Assembly (NCBI GenBank): GCA_900548795.1
Contig: URLT01000032.1
Coordinates: 1-18,204, forward strand
Source: an uncultured Eubacteriales bacterium
GTDB lineage: Bacteria; Bacillota; Clostridia; Oscillospirales; Oscillospiraceae
Direction of reading: 5' to 3'
DNA length: 18,204 nt
Both the position numbers and the translations under genes were made by a program. The stretch's first letter is position 1, and each line of letters begins with the position of its first letter. This document shows positions 8,309 to 15,120 of this stretch, piece after piece. Below the pieces are notes generated by a model. The model was given only the letters and a program-made list of their open reading frames with translations, did no database searches and was not told the DNA's origin.

Positions 8309-9550
8309 ATGCAGCTGATGCAATGGAACGGCTTTTGCCTCTGCCGAGACGCTTCGTTAGGCGACTGCGAATTTCCGCCGGATGCCCGTCCCGTCGGCAA
8401 GCCGTTTGCGCCGCTGGTCTTTCTTGTGCGGCGCGACGGGCTGAAAAGCCGCGGGCGTTTTGCGATCGACGACCTCAGCGAGCTGATCGAGCCGGAGGAT
8501 ACCGCCGCCCTTCTGCCCGCGCAGCCGCGGACGCTTTCACCGGAGCTGGAGACGCTGCGGCCGTTTGTCCGCGCTCACGGCGCATCCGTGCTGAATTTGT
8601 CGTTTTCGCGGGCATTCTCGGTGCTCTCCGCGCCGAAAAAAACGGGAGCACTGCGCGCGACGCTTGTTGGACTGGGCGACGTCGGCGGAAATGCACTGGC
8701 GGCGCTCAAGCTGCTTGGCTCGGAGCTTTCCGAAATCGCCGTTTATGACCCCGACGAGCGCCGATGCCGGCGCTACGAGCTGGAGCTCAATCAGGTGCTC
8801 TCCCCGGACGGTCTGCCGCGCCCGCACATCACGGTCGCCGACCCGTCCCGGCTGTTTGACTGCGATCTTTTTCTCTTCACGGCCTCGCGCGGTGTGCCGC
8901 CGGTCGGCGCAGCGGTCGCGGACGTCCGCATGGCGCAGTACCGAAGCAACGCCGATCTGCTCGCGCCCTACGCCCGCGCCGCGCGCGAAAGCGATTTTCG
9001 CGGTCTGTTCTGCCAGATCTCCGACCCCGTCGATCAGCTCTGTCGCGTGGTATTCCTCGAAAGCAACCGCGCCGGCGACGGCTCGGTCGATCTCGCCGGG
9101 CTGCTTCCCGAGCAGGTGCGCGGCTTCGGACTCGGCGTGATGGCGGCGCGCGCCGCTTACTGTGCCGAGGAACGCGGCATCGATTTTTCGAACGGGCGCG
9201 TCTTCGGACCGCACGGCCGCGGCCTGATCGTTGCAAACGACCCGCTTCGCTATGACCCGGCTCTCTCCGACGCGCTGACCGAGGCGACCGCAAGCGTCAA
9301 TCTGCGCGTGCGCGAGCTGGGCTACAAGCCCTACCTTGCCCCGGCCTTTTCCTCGGCCGCGATCTCGATCCTGCGGCTCCTGCGCGGCGAGGAATGCAGC
9401 AGCGCCCTGCCCATGGGCGGAGCGTGGTTCGGCTGCCGCTCCCGCATGACGGAAAACGGCGTTCTGCCTGTGCGTGAGCCGCTCGCCCCGGCACTCTTTG
9501 CTCGCATCTGCGCCGCGCATCGTGCCTTGGAGGGCTTCGAATATGCTTGA
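8309..9550 (+). CDS. Lactate/malate dehydrogenase-like Rossmann protein, divergent active site
   Basis: The 413-residue protein has an unassigned N-terminal part (about 1-112). An LDH/MDH-type fold follows: GLGDVGG dinucleotide loop (121-127), Asp147 at the end of strand 2 (favouring NAD over NADP), SRGVPPVG near the usual mobile loop, and SDPVD (238-242) in place of the family's NPVD. FGPHG (299-303) holds His302 where the catalytic His of GxHG is expected. The usual LDxxR motif reads VMAAR, so the Asp that pairs with the catalytic His appears lost. A standard lactate or malate reaction is therefore doubtful. A strong AAGGAGGG (8296-8303) lies five bases before the ATG. It overlaps the next gene by 8 bp. 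The fold call is fairly sure, the substrate unknown. Confidence 0.72.
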   Translation: MQLMQWNGFCLCRDASLGDCEFPPDARPVGKPFAPLVFLVRRDGLKSRGRFAIDDLSELIEPEDTAALLPAQPRTLSPELETLRPFVRAHGASVLNLSFSRAFSVLSAPKKTGALRATLVGLGDVGGNALAALKLLGSELSEIAVYDPDERRCRRYELELNQVLSPDGLPRPHITVADPSRLFDCDLFLFTASRGVPPVGAAVADVRMAQYRSNADLLAPYARAARESDFRGLFCQISDPVDQLCRVVFLESNRAGDGSVDLAGLLPEQVRGFGLGVMAARAAYCAEERGIDFSNGRVFGPHGRGLIVANDPLRYDPALSDALTEATASVNLRVRELGYKPYLAPAFSSAAISILRLLRGEECSSALPMGGAWFGCRSRMTENGVLPVREPLAPALFARICAAHRALEGFEYA

Positions 9551-10610
9551 CGTGGTGCTGCTGCGTCCGCAGAGGCGGCTCAACGAGCTTCTGAGCTACG
9601 CGCTCGAGGGCATTGCTCACCGCTTTGTCCCGCCGGACGCCCCGATGCAGGGACGACGCATCTTGCTTGCCGCCGCCGTCGACGAAAGAGGCATGGACGA
9701 GCCGACGCTGCGCTTCCTGCGCCGTCTGCGCGCCGAGCCGGAGGCCATGTCGGGCAGCATCGCTTCGGTGCTCGTTGACGGAACGGGCGAGCTTTACACG
9801 AAGCAGGTCGCGCAGGAGCTTGTTCACGCCGCCAACCGCGCTGGCTGCCTCTTTCCCGGCAAGCCCGTTCTCGAGGGCACCGGCTCGCTCTATAATCAGC
9901 ACATTCTGGCCGAGCAGCTCCGAAAAAGCTGGGAGGAAACGTATTTTTTCCGCGCGCGAGAGCTGGCTCAGCGTCTGAGCCGTTTTGAGCCGCCGCATTT
10001 TTCCGCCCCGCGGCTGCTCGTGCTGCACGCGTCCGAGCGCGGACGCTCCAGCTCGCTCTGGCTTTGGGATCAGCTGCGCGAACGGCTCGACGATGCGATC
10101 GTTTCCGAGGAGATCACGCTGCAAAACGGAACGGTGCATGACTGCCGCGGATGCAGCTACCGCACGTGCCTGCATTTTGCGCAGAACGGCTCCTGCTTTT
10201 ACGGCGGCGCGCTTTCGGAAACCGTGCTCCCGGCCATCCGCGACTGCGACGCGATGCTTTTCCTCTGCCCGAACTATAACGACGCGGTCAGCGCGAACAT
10301 CACGGCACTGTTCAACCGCCTGACGAGCCTGCTTTTGCACGGAAATCTATACCGCAAATATCTTTTCGGCGTCGTCATCTCCGGCTACTCCGGCAGCGAC
10401 CTTGTCGCCCGGCAGCTTCTCGGCGCGATGTGCCTGAATAAGACTGCCATGCTCCCGCCGCGGTTCTGCCTGATGGAAACGGCAAACGACCTGTCTGCGA
10501 TGCAGCTCGTGCCCCGGCTTTCCGACCGGCTCGACGCATTTGCAAGGAGCATCGAGCACACCTTGCTTCCGCCTGCGGAAGGTGACAAAGAACAGGACAG
10601 GCTTTTATAA
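9543..10610 (+). CDS. Flavodoxin-fold (NADPH-dependent FMN reductase-like) protein with four-Cys cluster
   Basis: The start is ATG at 9543, because GGAGGG (9529-9534) lies eight bases upstream and the ATG overlaps the stop of the previous gene; this gives 355 residues. The C-terminal half (about 155-330) looks like an FMN-reductase/flavodoxin domain: LLVLHASERGRSSS in the phosphate-loop position, then DAMLFLCPNYNDAVSANI and FGVVISGYSGSD. Between them are four cysteines, C201-x2-C204-x4-C209-x8-C218, where iron-sulfur flavoproteins carry a compact Fe-S motif, though the spacing differs. The N-terminal half (about 1-150) also has alternating alpha/beta character and may be a second, degenerate flavodoxin-like domain. 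It probably transfers electrons for the cluster. Cofactors are inferred. Confidence 0.7.
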   Translation: MLDVVLLRPQRRLNELLSYALEGIAHRFVPPDAPMQGRRILLAAAVDERGMDEPTLRFLRRLRAEPEAMSGSIASVLVDGTGELYTKQVAQELVHAANRAGCLFPGKPVLEGTGSLYNQHILAEQLRKSWEETYFFRARELAQRLSRFEPPHFSAPRLLVLHASERGRSSSLWLWDQLRERLDDAIVSEEITLQNGTVHDCRGCSYRTCLHFAQNGSCFYGGALSETVLPAIRDCDAMLFLCPNYNDAVSANITALFNRLTSLLLHGNLYRKYLFGVVISGYSGSDLVARQLLGAMCLNKTAMLPPRFCLMETANDLSAMQLVPRLSDRLDAFARSIEHTLLPPAEGDKEQDRLL

Positions 10611-10611
10611 A
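10582..10611 (+). promoter_or_regulatory. Possible promoter for the DUF362-rubrerythrin pair
   Basis: GTGACA (10582-10587) and TATAAA (10606-10611) are 18 bases apart, at the very end of the flavoprotein gene and about 50 bp before the next start. The AT-rich stretch 10603-10650 contrasts with the GC-rich coding surroundings and supports a start of transcription here. A perfect 7-bp inverted repeat (CTTCCGC/GCGGAAG, 10566-10581) just upstream has no T-tract. Confidence 0.35.
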
Positions 10612-10659
10612 ATACTATATGGTAAATATCAAACACCAAAAACAACAAGGAGTCTCGCC

Positions 10660-11754
10660 ATGCAACCTTCAAAAGTCTATTTTACCTCATTCCACACGAC
10701 CCTGCAGGAAAACACCCAGCAGAAGCTCTCGCGTCTGCTGCTGACGGCCGGGATGGATCGCATCAACTTCACCCGCGGCTTCACCGCCGTCAAGCTGCAC
10801 TTCGGCGAGCCGGGCAATCTGGCCTTTTTGCGGCCGAATTACGCGCGGACTGTGGTCGATCTGGTGCGCCAGCTCGGCGGCAAGCCCTTCCTGACCGACT
10901 GCAACACGCTCTATGTCGGCAAGCGCAAGGACGCGCTGGAGCATCTGGAATCGGCCTATCAAAACGGCTTTAATCCCTATAACGTCGGCTGCCATCTTCT
11001 GATTGGCGACGGTCTGAAGGGCACGGACGACGTCGAGATCCCCGTCAACGGCGACTATGTCAAAAATGCCAAGATCGGCCGCGCCATTGCCGACGCCGAT
11101 ATTTTCATTTCCTTGACACATTTCAAGGCGCACGAGGCCGGCGGCATCGGCGGCGCGATCAAGAACATTGGCATGGGCTGCGGCTCGCGCGCCGGAAAGA
11201 TGGAGATGCACTCCGACGGCAAGCCTCGCGTCAACGACGAGCTCTGCATCGGCTGCCGCTCCTGCGCAAAGGCCTGCGCGCACGGCGCGCCGCAGTTTGC
11301 GAATAAAAAAATGCAGATCGATTATGATAAGTGTGTCGGCTGCGGTCGGTGCATCGGTGTCTGCCCCGTCGACGCGATCTTCGGCGAGGAGGGCGGCTCG
11401 AACGAAGTGCTCAACTGCAAAATGGCCGAGTATGCAAAGGCCGTCCTGCTGGATAAGCCGAGCTTCCATATCAGCCTGGTCATGGACGTCTCGCCCTACT
11501 GCGACTGCTACAGCGTCAACGACGTGCCGATGATCCCGGATGTGGGCATGTTCGCCTCGTTTGACCCGGTCGCGCTCGACTGTGCCTGCGCCGATGCCTG
11601 CAACCGAATGATGCGCTTCCCCGACGCCGACATTCCCGGAGACGACGCCGACCTCTTCAAGGCCGCGCACGGCGAGACGGACTGGCGCGTGCAGGTGCAG
11701 CATGCCAAGAAGATCGGCCTCGGCAACGACGAATATGAGCTGGTCGAGATCTGA
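10660..11754 (+). CDS. DUF362 domain protein with two [4Fe-4S] ferredoxin motifs
   Basis: The start is ATG at 10660, chosen for AAGGAG (10647-10652) seven bases upstream; the reading frame stays open further upstream but has no such site. The 364-residue protein begins with a DUF362 domain (PF04015), seen in VKLHFGEPGN, PFLTDCNTLY and the segment SLTHFKAHEAGGIGGAIKN. Two clostridial-type ferredoxin motifs follow, CxxCxxCxxxC at C196/C199/C202/C206 and C225/C228/C231/C235, and then the remainder of DUF362. Proteins of this build are common in strict anaerobes and are thought to be cytoplasmic Fe-S oxidoreductases, but none of this exact type has an established substrate. The rubrerythrin gene follows after 27 bp and is likely cotranscribed. 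Confidence 0.9.
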   Translation: MQPSKVYFTSFHTTLQENTQQKLSRLLLTAGMDRINFTRGFTAVKLHFGEPGNLAFLRPNYARTVVDLVRQLGGKPFLTDCNTLYVGKRKDALEHLESAYQNGFNPYNVGCHLLIGDGLKGTDDVEIPVNGDYVKNAKIGRAIADADIFISLTHFKAHEAGGIGGAIKNIGMGCGSRAGKMEMHSDGKPRVNDELCIGCRSCAKACAHGAPQFANKKMQIDYDKCVGCGRCIGVCPVDAIFGEEGGSNEVLNCKMAEYAKAVLLDKPSFHISLVMDVSPYCDCYSVNDVPMIPDVGMFASFDPVALDCACADACNRMMRFPDADIPGDDADLFKAAHGETDWRVQVQHAKKIGLGNDEYELVEI

Positions 11755-11781
11755 CCGGCAGCTTTGAGAGGAGTTTTGAAT

Positions 11782-12324
11782 ATGTCGGAAACCAAATACG
11801 CCGGTACGCAAACCGAAAAAAATCTGCGCGCTGCCTTCTCCGGCGAATCTGAGGCGCGCAACAAGTATACCTTTTTCGCCTCCGTTGCCAAAAAGCAGGG
11901 CTACGAGCAGATCGCAGCGCTCTTTTTGAAAACGGCCGAAAACGAAAAGGAGCACGCAAAGCTCTGGTTCAAGGAGCTCAGCGGCATCGGCTCAACGGCC
12001 GAGAATCTGCTGTCCGCTGCCAACGGCGAGAATTATGAGTGGACGGACATGTATGAGAATTTTGCCAAGACCGCCGAGGCCGAGGGCTTCCCGGAGCTGG
12101 CGCAGCGCTTCCGTCTGGTTGGTCAGATCGAGAAGCATCACGAGGAGCGTTACCGCGCCCTGCTGCGCAACGTTGAAATGGCCGAGGTCTTTGCCAAGAG
12201 CGAGGTCAAGGTCTGGGAGTGCCGAAACTGCGGCCACATCGTCGTCGGCATGACCGCGCCGGACATCTGCCCGGTTTGCAGCCATCCGCAGAGCTATTTT
12301 GAGATTCACGCCGAGAATTATTGA
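11782..12324 (+). CDS. rbr: Rubrerythrin
   Basis: Rubrerythrin reduces hydrogen peroxide in anaerobes by means of a diiron site fed through a rubredoxin-like iron centre. The 180-residue protein has both parts. The four-helix diiron domain includes EX6Y (Glu22-Tyr29) and ExxH motifs (Glu55-His58, and EKHH in the fourth helix). The C-terminal rubredoxin-like domain has C147/C150 and C163/C166. The start ATG at 11782 has AGAGGAG (11767-11773) eight bases upstream; an in-frame start 18 bases earlier lacks a site. It shares a transcript, by position, with the ferredoxin-like DUF362 protein, a plausible redox neighbour but not a proven electron donor. Confidence 0.96.
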   Translation: MSETKYAGTQTEKNLRAAFSGESEARNKYTFFASVAKKQGYEQIAALFLKTAENEKEHAKLWFKELSGIGSTAENLLSAANGENYEWTDMYENFAKTAEAEGFPELAQRFRLVGQIEKHHEERYRALLRNVEMAEVFAKSEVKVWECRNCGHIVVGMTAPDICPVCSHPQSYFEIHAENY

Positions 12325-12328
12325 TTTT

Positions 12329-12495
12329 TAAGGAAGCTCTGATTCAATCGCAAGAGCGGTCAGCGAGGGATTTTGTTTCCAAATTGAGGTTTGGAAATCG
12401 CAGGAATACTTTGTGTATTTCAAGATTTTCAAACCAATAAGTTGGGGCAAAAGACCCGCTGAGCGCCGCAGCCTATTGATTCAGAGATTCCCTAA
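12329..12495. repeat. MITE-like long imperfect palindrome (about 167 bp)
   Basis: The ends are imperfect inverted repeats of about 20 bp: AAGGAAGCTCTGATTCAAT at the left, with the right end (12476-12495) complementary apart from a few changes and one indel. The symmetry continues inward: GCGGTCAGCG (12356-12365) against 12457-12469, then GGTTTGGAAATC (12388-12399) against GATTTTCAAACC (12424-12435, 11 of 12), closing near 12412. An alternative local hairpin TTTCCAAA/TTTGGAAA lies at 12376-12397. It has no reading frame and its base composition is lower in GC than its neighbours. This is the shape of a miniature inverted-repeat element or a transcribed hairpin. No clear target-site duplication is seen. 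Confidence 0.6.
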
Positions 12496-12499
12496 GCAT

Positions 12500-12538
12500 A
12501 AAAACCCCGCTGCTTTCGGTCGAAAGCAGCGGGGTTTT
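12500..12538. terminator. Strong bidirectional intrinsic terminator
   Basis: CCCCGCTGCTTTC (12505-12517) and GAAAGCAGCGGGG (12522-12534) form a perfect 13-bp stem with a GGTC loop. It is flanked by AAAAA on the left and TTTT on the right, so it can end transcription from both sides. It lies between the convergent rubrerythrin (plus) and lipoprotein (minus) genes. Confidence 0.93.
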
Positions 12539-12557
12539 GCATAAACGCGGCGTGTAT

Positions 12558-12995
12558 TTATTTCTGGAAATCGTAGCCCCGGAAATAGTATCCGTTATGC
12601 ACCGAAAAGCCGAGCGAGGCATCATATGCGCCGGGCAGGTCATATTCCTCCAACGCGGCGACGAGATCGTCGGAAAACGCGGTGAGCTGCACCGTGCCCG
12701 CGTCGTCATTATAGGTGTAGACGATCGCGATCTGATGCCCTTCCACCTCATACATGCAGCCGCTCACGCGCCCGTCGTCGTCATAGGTAAAGCGCATGAC
12801 TTCGTTGGTGGGATCCTCCGCCGAGAGGTCAAGCTCCGAAACGTCGGCAGGGAGCTCATAAACAACGGTGGGATCCTCCGTTGTCTCGTCAGAATGCGTC
12901 TCTGTGCCGACCGTTTCGCGCTCAGTTTCGCCGCAGCCGACCAGAAGCGCGGCGGCAAGCAGCAGCGCAAGGAATAAAATCAGCAGTTTTTTCAT
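12558..12995 (-). CDS. Small lipoprotein of unknown function
   Basis: The 145-residue protein starts with a lipoprotein signal: MKKLL, a hydrophobic core, then the lipobox LVGC with Cys21 as the lipidated residue. An acidic, Thr/Glu-rich linker (about 22-50) follows, then a small domain of about 95 residues with mixed beta-strand character (MRFTYDDDGRVSGCMYEVEG and later YTYNDD). I recognise no family. It is probably anchored on the outer face of the cell membrane. AGGAGG at 13003-13008 precedes the ATG at 12995-12993. It lies 79 bp downstream of the L,D-transpeptidase gene on the same strand, so a cell-envelope role is possible but unproven. Confidence 0.85.
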   Translation of the reverse strand: MKKLLILFLALLLAAALLVGCGETERETVGTETHSDETTEDPTVVYELPADVSELDLSAEDPTNEVMRFTYDDDGRVSGCMYEVEGHQIAIVYTYNDDAGTVQLTAFSDDLVAALEEYDLPGAYDASLGFSVHNGYYFRGYDFQK

Positions 12996-13040
12996 GGAAC
13001 GTCCTCCTGTCTATCATCGAACCGATTATGTACAGCGGGT

Positions 13041-13060
13041 CTGACACGCCCGCATGTCAG
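13041..13060. repeat. Inverted repeat between transpeptidase and lipoprotein genes
   Basis: CTGACACG and CATGTCAG pair over 8 positions (one wobble) around a CCCG loop. It starts 15 bp after the L,D-transpeptidase stop in the minus direction and has no T-tract. It could be a weak terminator, an mRNA-end hairpin or a binding site upstream of the lipoprotein gene. Confidence 0.4.
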
Positions 13061-13074
13061 CAGCCTGCAGCTTG

Positions 13075-15090
13075 TCAGTACACGATCACGCGGGTGTGAA
13101 GCGGAAGCTCGTAGATGAAGCGGCAATCATCGGGGAGCATCCGCACGCAGCCGTGCGAGAGTGGGCGGCCGACTGTCCCGTTATAATACGAGCCATCGTA
13201 GTTCAGAAGAACCGTGTGGAAGGCGTGGCCGCCGTTGAAGATCGTCGGCATTCCGACGTAGTAGCCGCCGTAATCCCAGCGCGTGTTGCGATATTCCGTG
13301 CGGAAGGCGCCGGGAGGCGTCGGCGTGGTGTTCGACCCGCTGCCGCAGGGGAAGGTGCGGATCAGCTTCCAATTTCTCGCGCTGCCCTGAAACACCATGA
13401 CCTTCTGTGTGTAGCGGCTGACCCAGATCAGATATTCCGTCTCGCTGTCGTAGCCGAGAAGATCGACAAAGCCCTCCTTCGTGGGCGTGGGATAGTCTAC
13501 CGTGCCGTCCGTGGACGGGTCGTCGAGGATCGTGCAGGCATACCGGGAGATGCAGCCCGTCGTGCCGTCCGGGAGCGTCACGCTCAGACGGCCGCCGTTA
13601 TTGTATTCGTTATAGACGATCTCGCCCTGCTTCAGCACGCGAATGACCTTGCTCATATTGCGGTCGGTATAAAGATTGGTGTCGCGGTCGATCACGCAGG
13701 CGGCCTTCTGCGTCTGCACGGTGAGCAACGCATTGTTATAGCAATTTGTCCACCACTGATTGTCGAGCTTGCCCGTCGCGAGCGTGACAAAGGTATCGCC
13801 CGCGAGGATGCGGATCTCCTCGGCATAGCCCGAGCCGACAGCCTTGCCGTATGCCCCGTTGAGGACGACCAGCGCAGCATAGCCGTTCATTTCAAGCTCT
13901 GCGTTGGCGTCCAGATCGATCTGCACGGCGTCTCCGCTCACAATGCCCCTTGCTCCCTTGCCGAGCGACAGCGTGCCGACCGAACCGTTGACCGTGAGCG
14001 TGCCGCCGGCCGCCAGCACCGCGTTTTCGACATTGCCGTTGACCGTCATGGACGCCGAGGCGTCAAAGCGCACCTCGCGCACCGCGCCCTCCGTGGTGAG
14101 GCTGCCGCCCAGCATTCTGGCGGACTGAAGCTCCATGACCGCGCGGTGGCTGCCGACAAGAACCGTGACGGCCTCGCAGGTTCCCTCGAGCCGCACGCTT
14201 CCTCCTCCCAGCCAGACCGGCTGATCGGCCGTGACCGTCCCGCCGAACGGGGCGCAGGTGATGTGCGCGGCCTGCACGCCGGAAAGATCGATCACGCTGC
14301 CTCTTCCGGTGCAAACGGTGAGGTTGCCCGTCAGCTTCCAGCTTGTCGGCTTCGTCTCCGGCGGCGCGGTCTGGCCGAGCACCAGAGCGCCGTCCAGCTC
14401 GAGCGTGTCCGGAAGCGCCTGCGTGCCGCGATAAACCACGTTGCCCGTTTCCGGAAGCTGCGCCGGGTCGTCTATGATCGCGTCGATATAATTATAAAGA
14501 AGCTGCGCGACCTCCGCGCGGATGATGCTCTGCTGCGGGCAGAAGCTGCCGTCCTCATAGCCGTGGACGAGACCGCTTTCGAGCATCGCGCTCACATAGG
14601 GACGCGCGTAGCCGGAGATCTCGGCGCTGTCGGTGAAGGCGTCGCAGGCGTTCGGCTGCTCGGTGACAATGCCGAAGGCACGGCAGAGCACCGTGACCGT
14701 TTGCTCGCGCGTGATCTGCGCGTCAGGATCCATCTTTGTCGGCGAAATGCCGTTGAGCAGACCCGCGCCGACCGCCGCGGAGATCTCATCGTGATACCAC
14801 GCCGTCTCGGCAACGTCGGCATAGGCGGAGATGTCGCTCTGCTCCGTCGCCGCAAGCAAACGCGTCAGAACGGCCGCAAGCTCCGCGCGCGTGATCGGCT
14901 GCTCGGCGTTCAGGTTGTGATTCTGATCGCCGCGCAGGATGCCGTTTTCCACGGCGAAAACCATTGCGTCATGGCTCCAGTTCGTCGGAAATTCGTATTC
15001 CAAGTCCTCGGGCGCCGCCATCGCGACACTGCCGAGCAGCACCGCACAGACCAGAAGCAGCGCCATCAGTCGCAGGTTTCTTTTTTTCAT
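13075..15090 (-). CDS. SLH-domain L,D-transpeptidase (YkuD fold)
   Basis: The 671-residue secreted protein begins with a signal peptide (1-26, cleavage after AMA). Three S-layer homology domains follow (about 30-80, 90-145 and 150-205; motifs ITRAELAAVLTRLL, ITREQTVTVLCRAFGI and IIRAEVAQLLYNYI), which bind secondary cell-wall polymer. Residues about 215-440 are a repetitive beta-rich stretch (TVNGNVENAVLAAGGTLTVN). A short SH3-like segment comes next (TNLYTDRNMS to GCISRYACTI), and then the YkuD catalytic domain with SHGCVR (645-650, nucleophile Cys648). Such enzymes make or modify 3-3 peptidoglycan cross-links or attach proteins to the wall. ATG at 15090-15088 is chosen over the GTG six bases earlier, because GAGGGAG (15097-15103) abuts that GTG but is well spaced for the ATG. 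Confidence 0.92.
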   Translation of the reverse strand: MKKRNLRLMALLLVCAVLLGSVAMAAPEDLEYEFPTNWSHDAMVFAVENGILRGDQNHNLNAEQPITRAELAAVLTRLLAATEQSDISAYADVAETAWYHDEISAAVGAGLLNGISPTKMDPDAQITREQTVTVLCRAFGIVTEQPNACDAFTDSAEISGYARPYVSAMLESGLVHGYEDGSFCPQQSIIRAEVAQLLYNYIDAIIDDPAQLPETGNVVYRGTQALPDTLELDGALVLGQTAPPETKPTSWKLTGNLTVCTGRGSVIDLSGVQAAHITCAPFGGTVTADQPVWLGGGSVRLEGTCEAVTVLVGSHRAVMELQSARMLGGSLTTEGAVREVRFDASASMTVNGNVENAVLAAGGTLTVNGSVGTLSLGKGARGIVSGDAVQIDLDANAELEMNGYAALVVLNGAYGKAVGSGYAEEIRILAGDTFVTLATGKLDNQWWTNCYNNALLTVQTQKAACVIDRDTNLYTDRNMSKVIRVLKQGEIVYNEYNNGGRLSVTLPDGTTGCISRYACTILDDPSTDGTVDYPTPTKEGFVDLLGYDSETEYLIWVSRYTQKVMVFQGSARNWKLIRTFPCGSGSNTTPTPPGAFRTEYRNTRWDYGGYYVGMPTIFNGGHAFHTVLLNYDGSYYNGTVGRPLSHGCVRMLPDDCRFIYELPLHTRVIVY

Positions 15091-15120
15091 GTACACTCCC
15101 TCTTTTCAAAAAAAACAAAT

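Noticed and set aside
10566..10581. CTTCCGC/GCGGAAG hairpin as terminator of the three-gene cluster
   Set aside because: It lies inside the coding region, has a minimal loop and is not followed by T residues.
12325..12557. Considered a riboswitch or small RNA gene
   Set aside because: The structure is explained by one long palindrome plus an intrinsic terminator. No promoter or known aptamer consensus was seen, and it lies between convergent genes.
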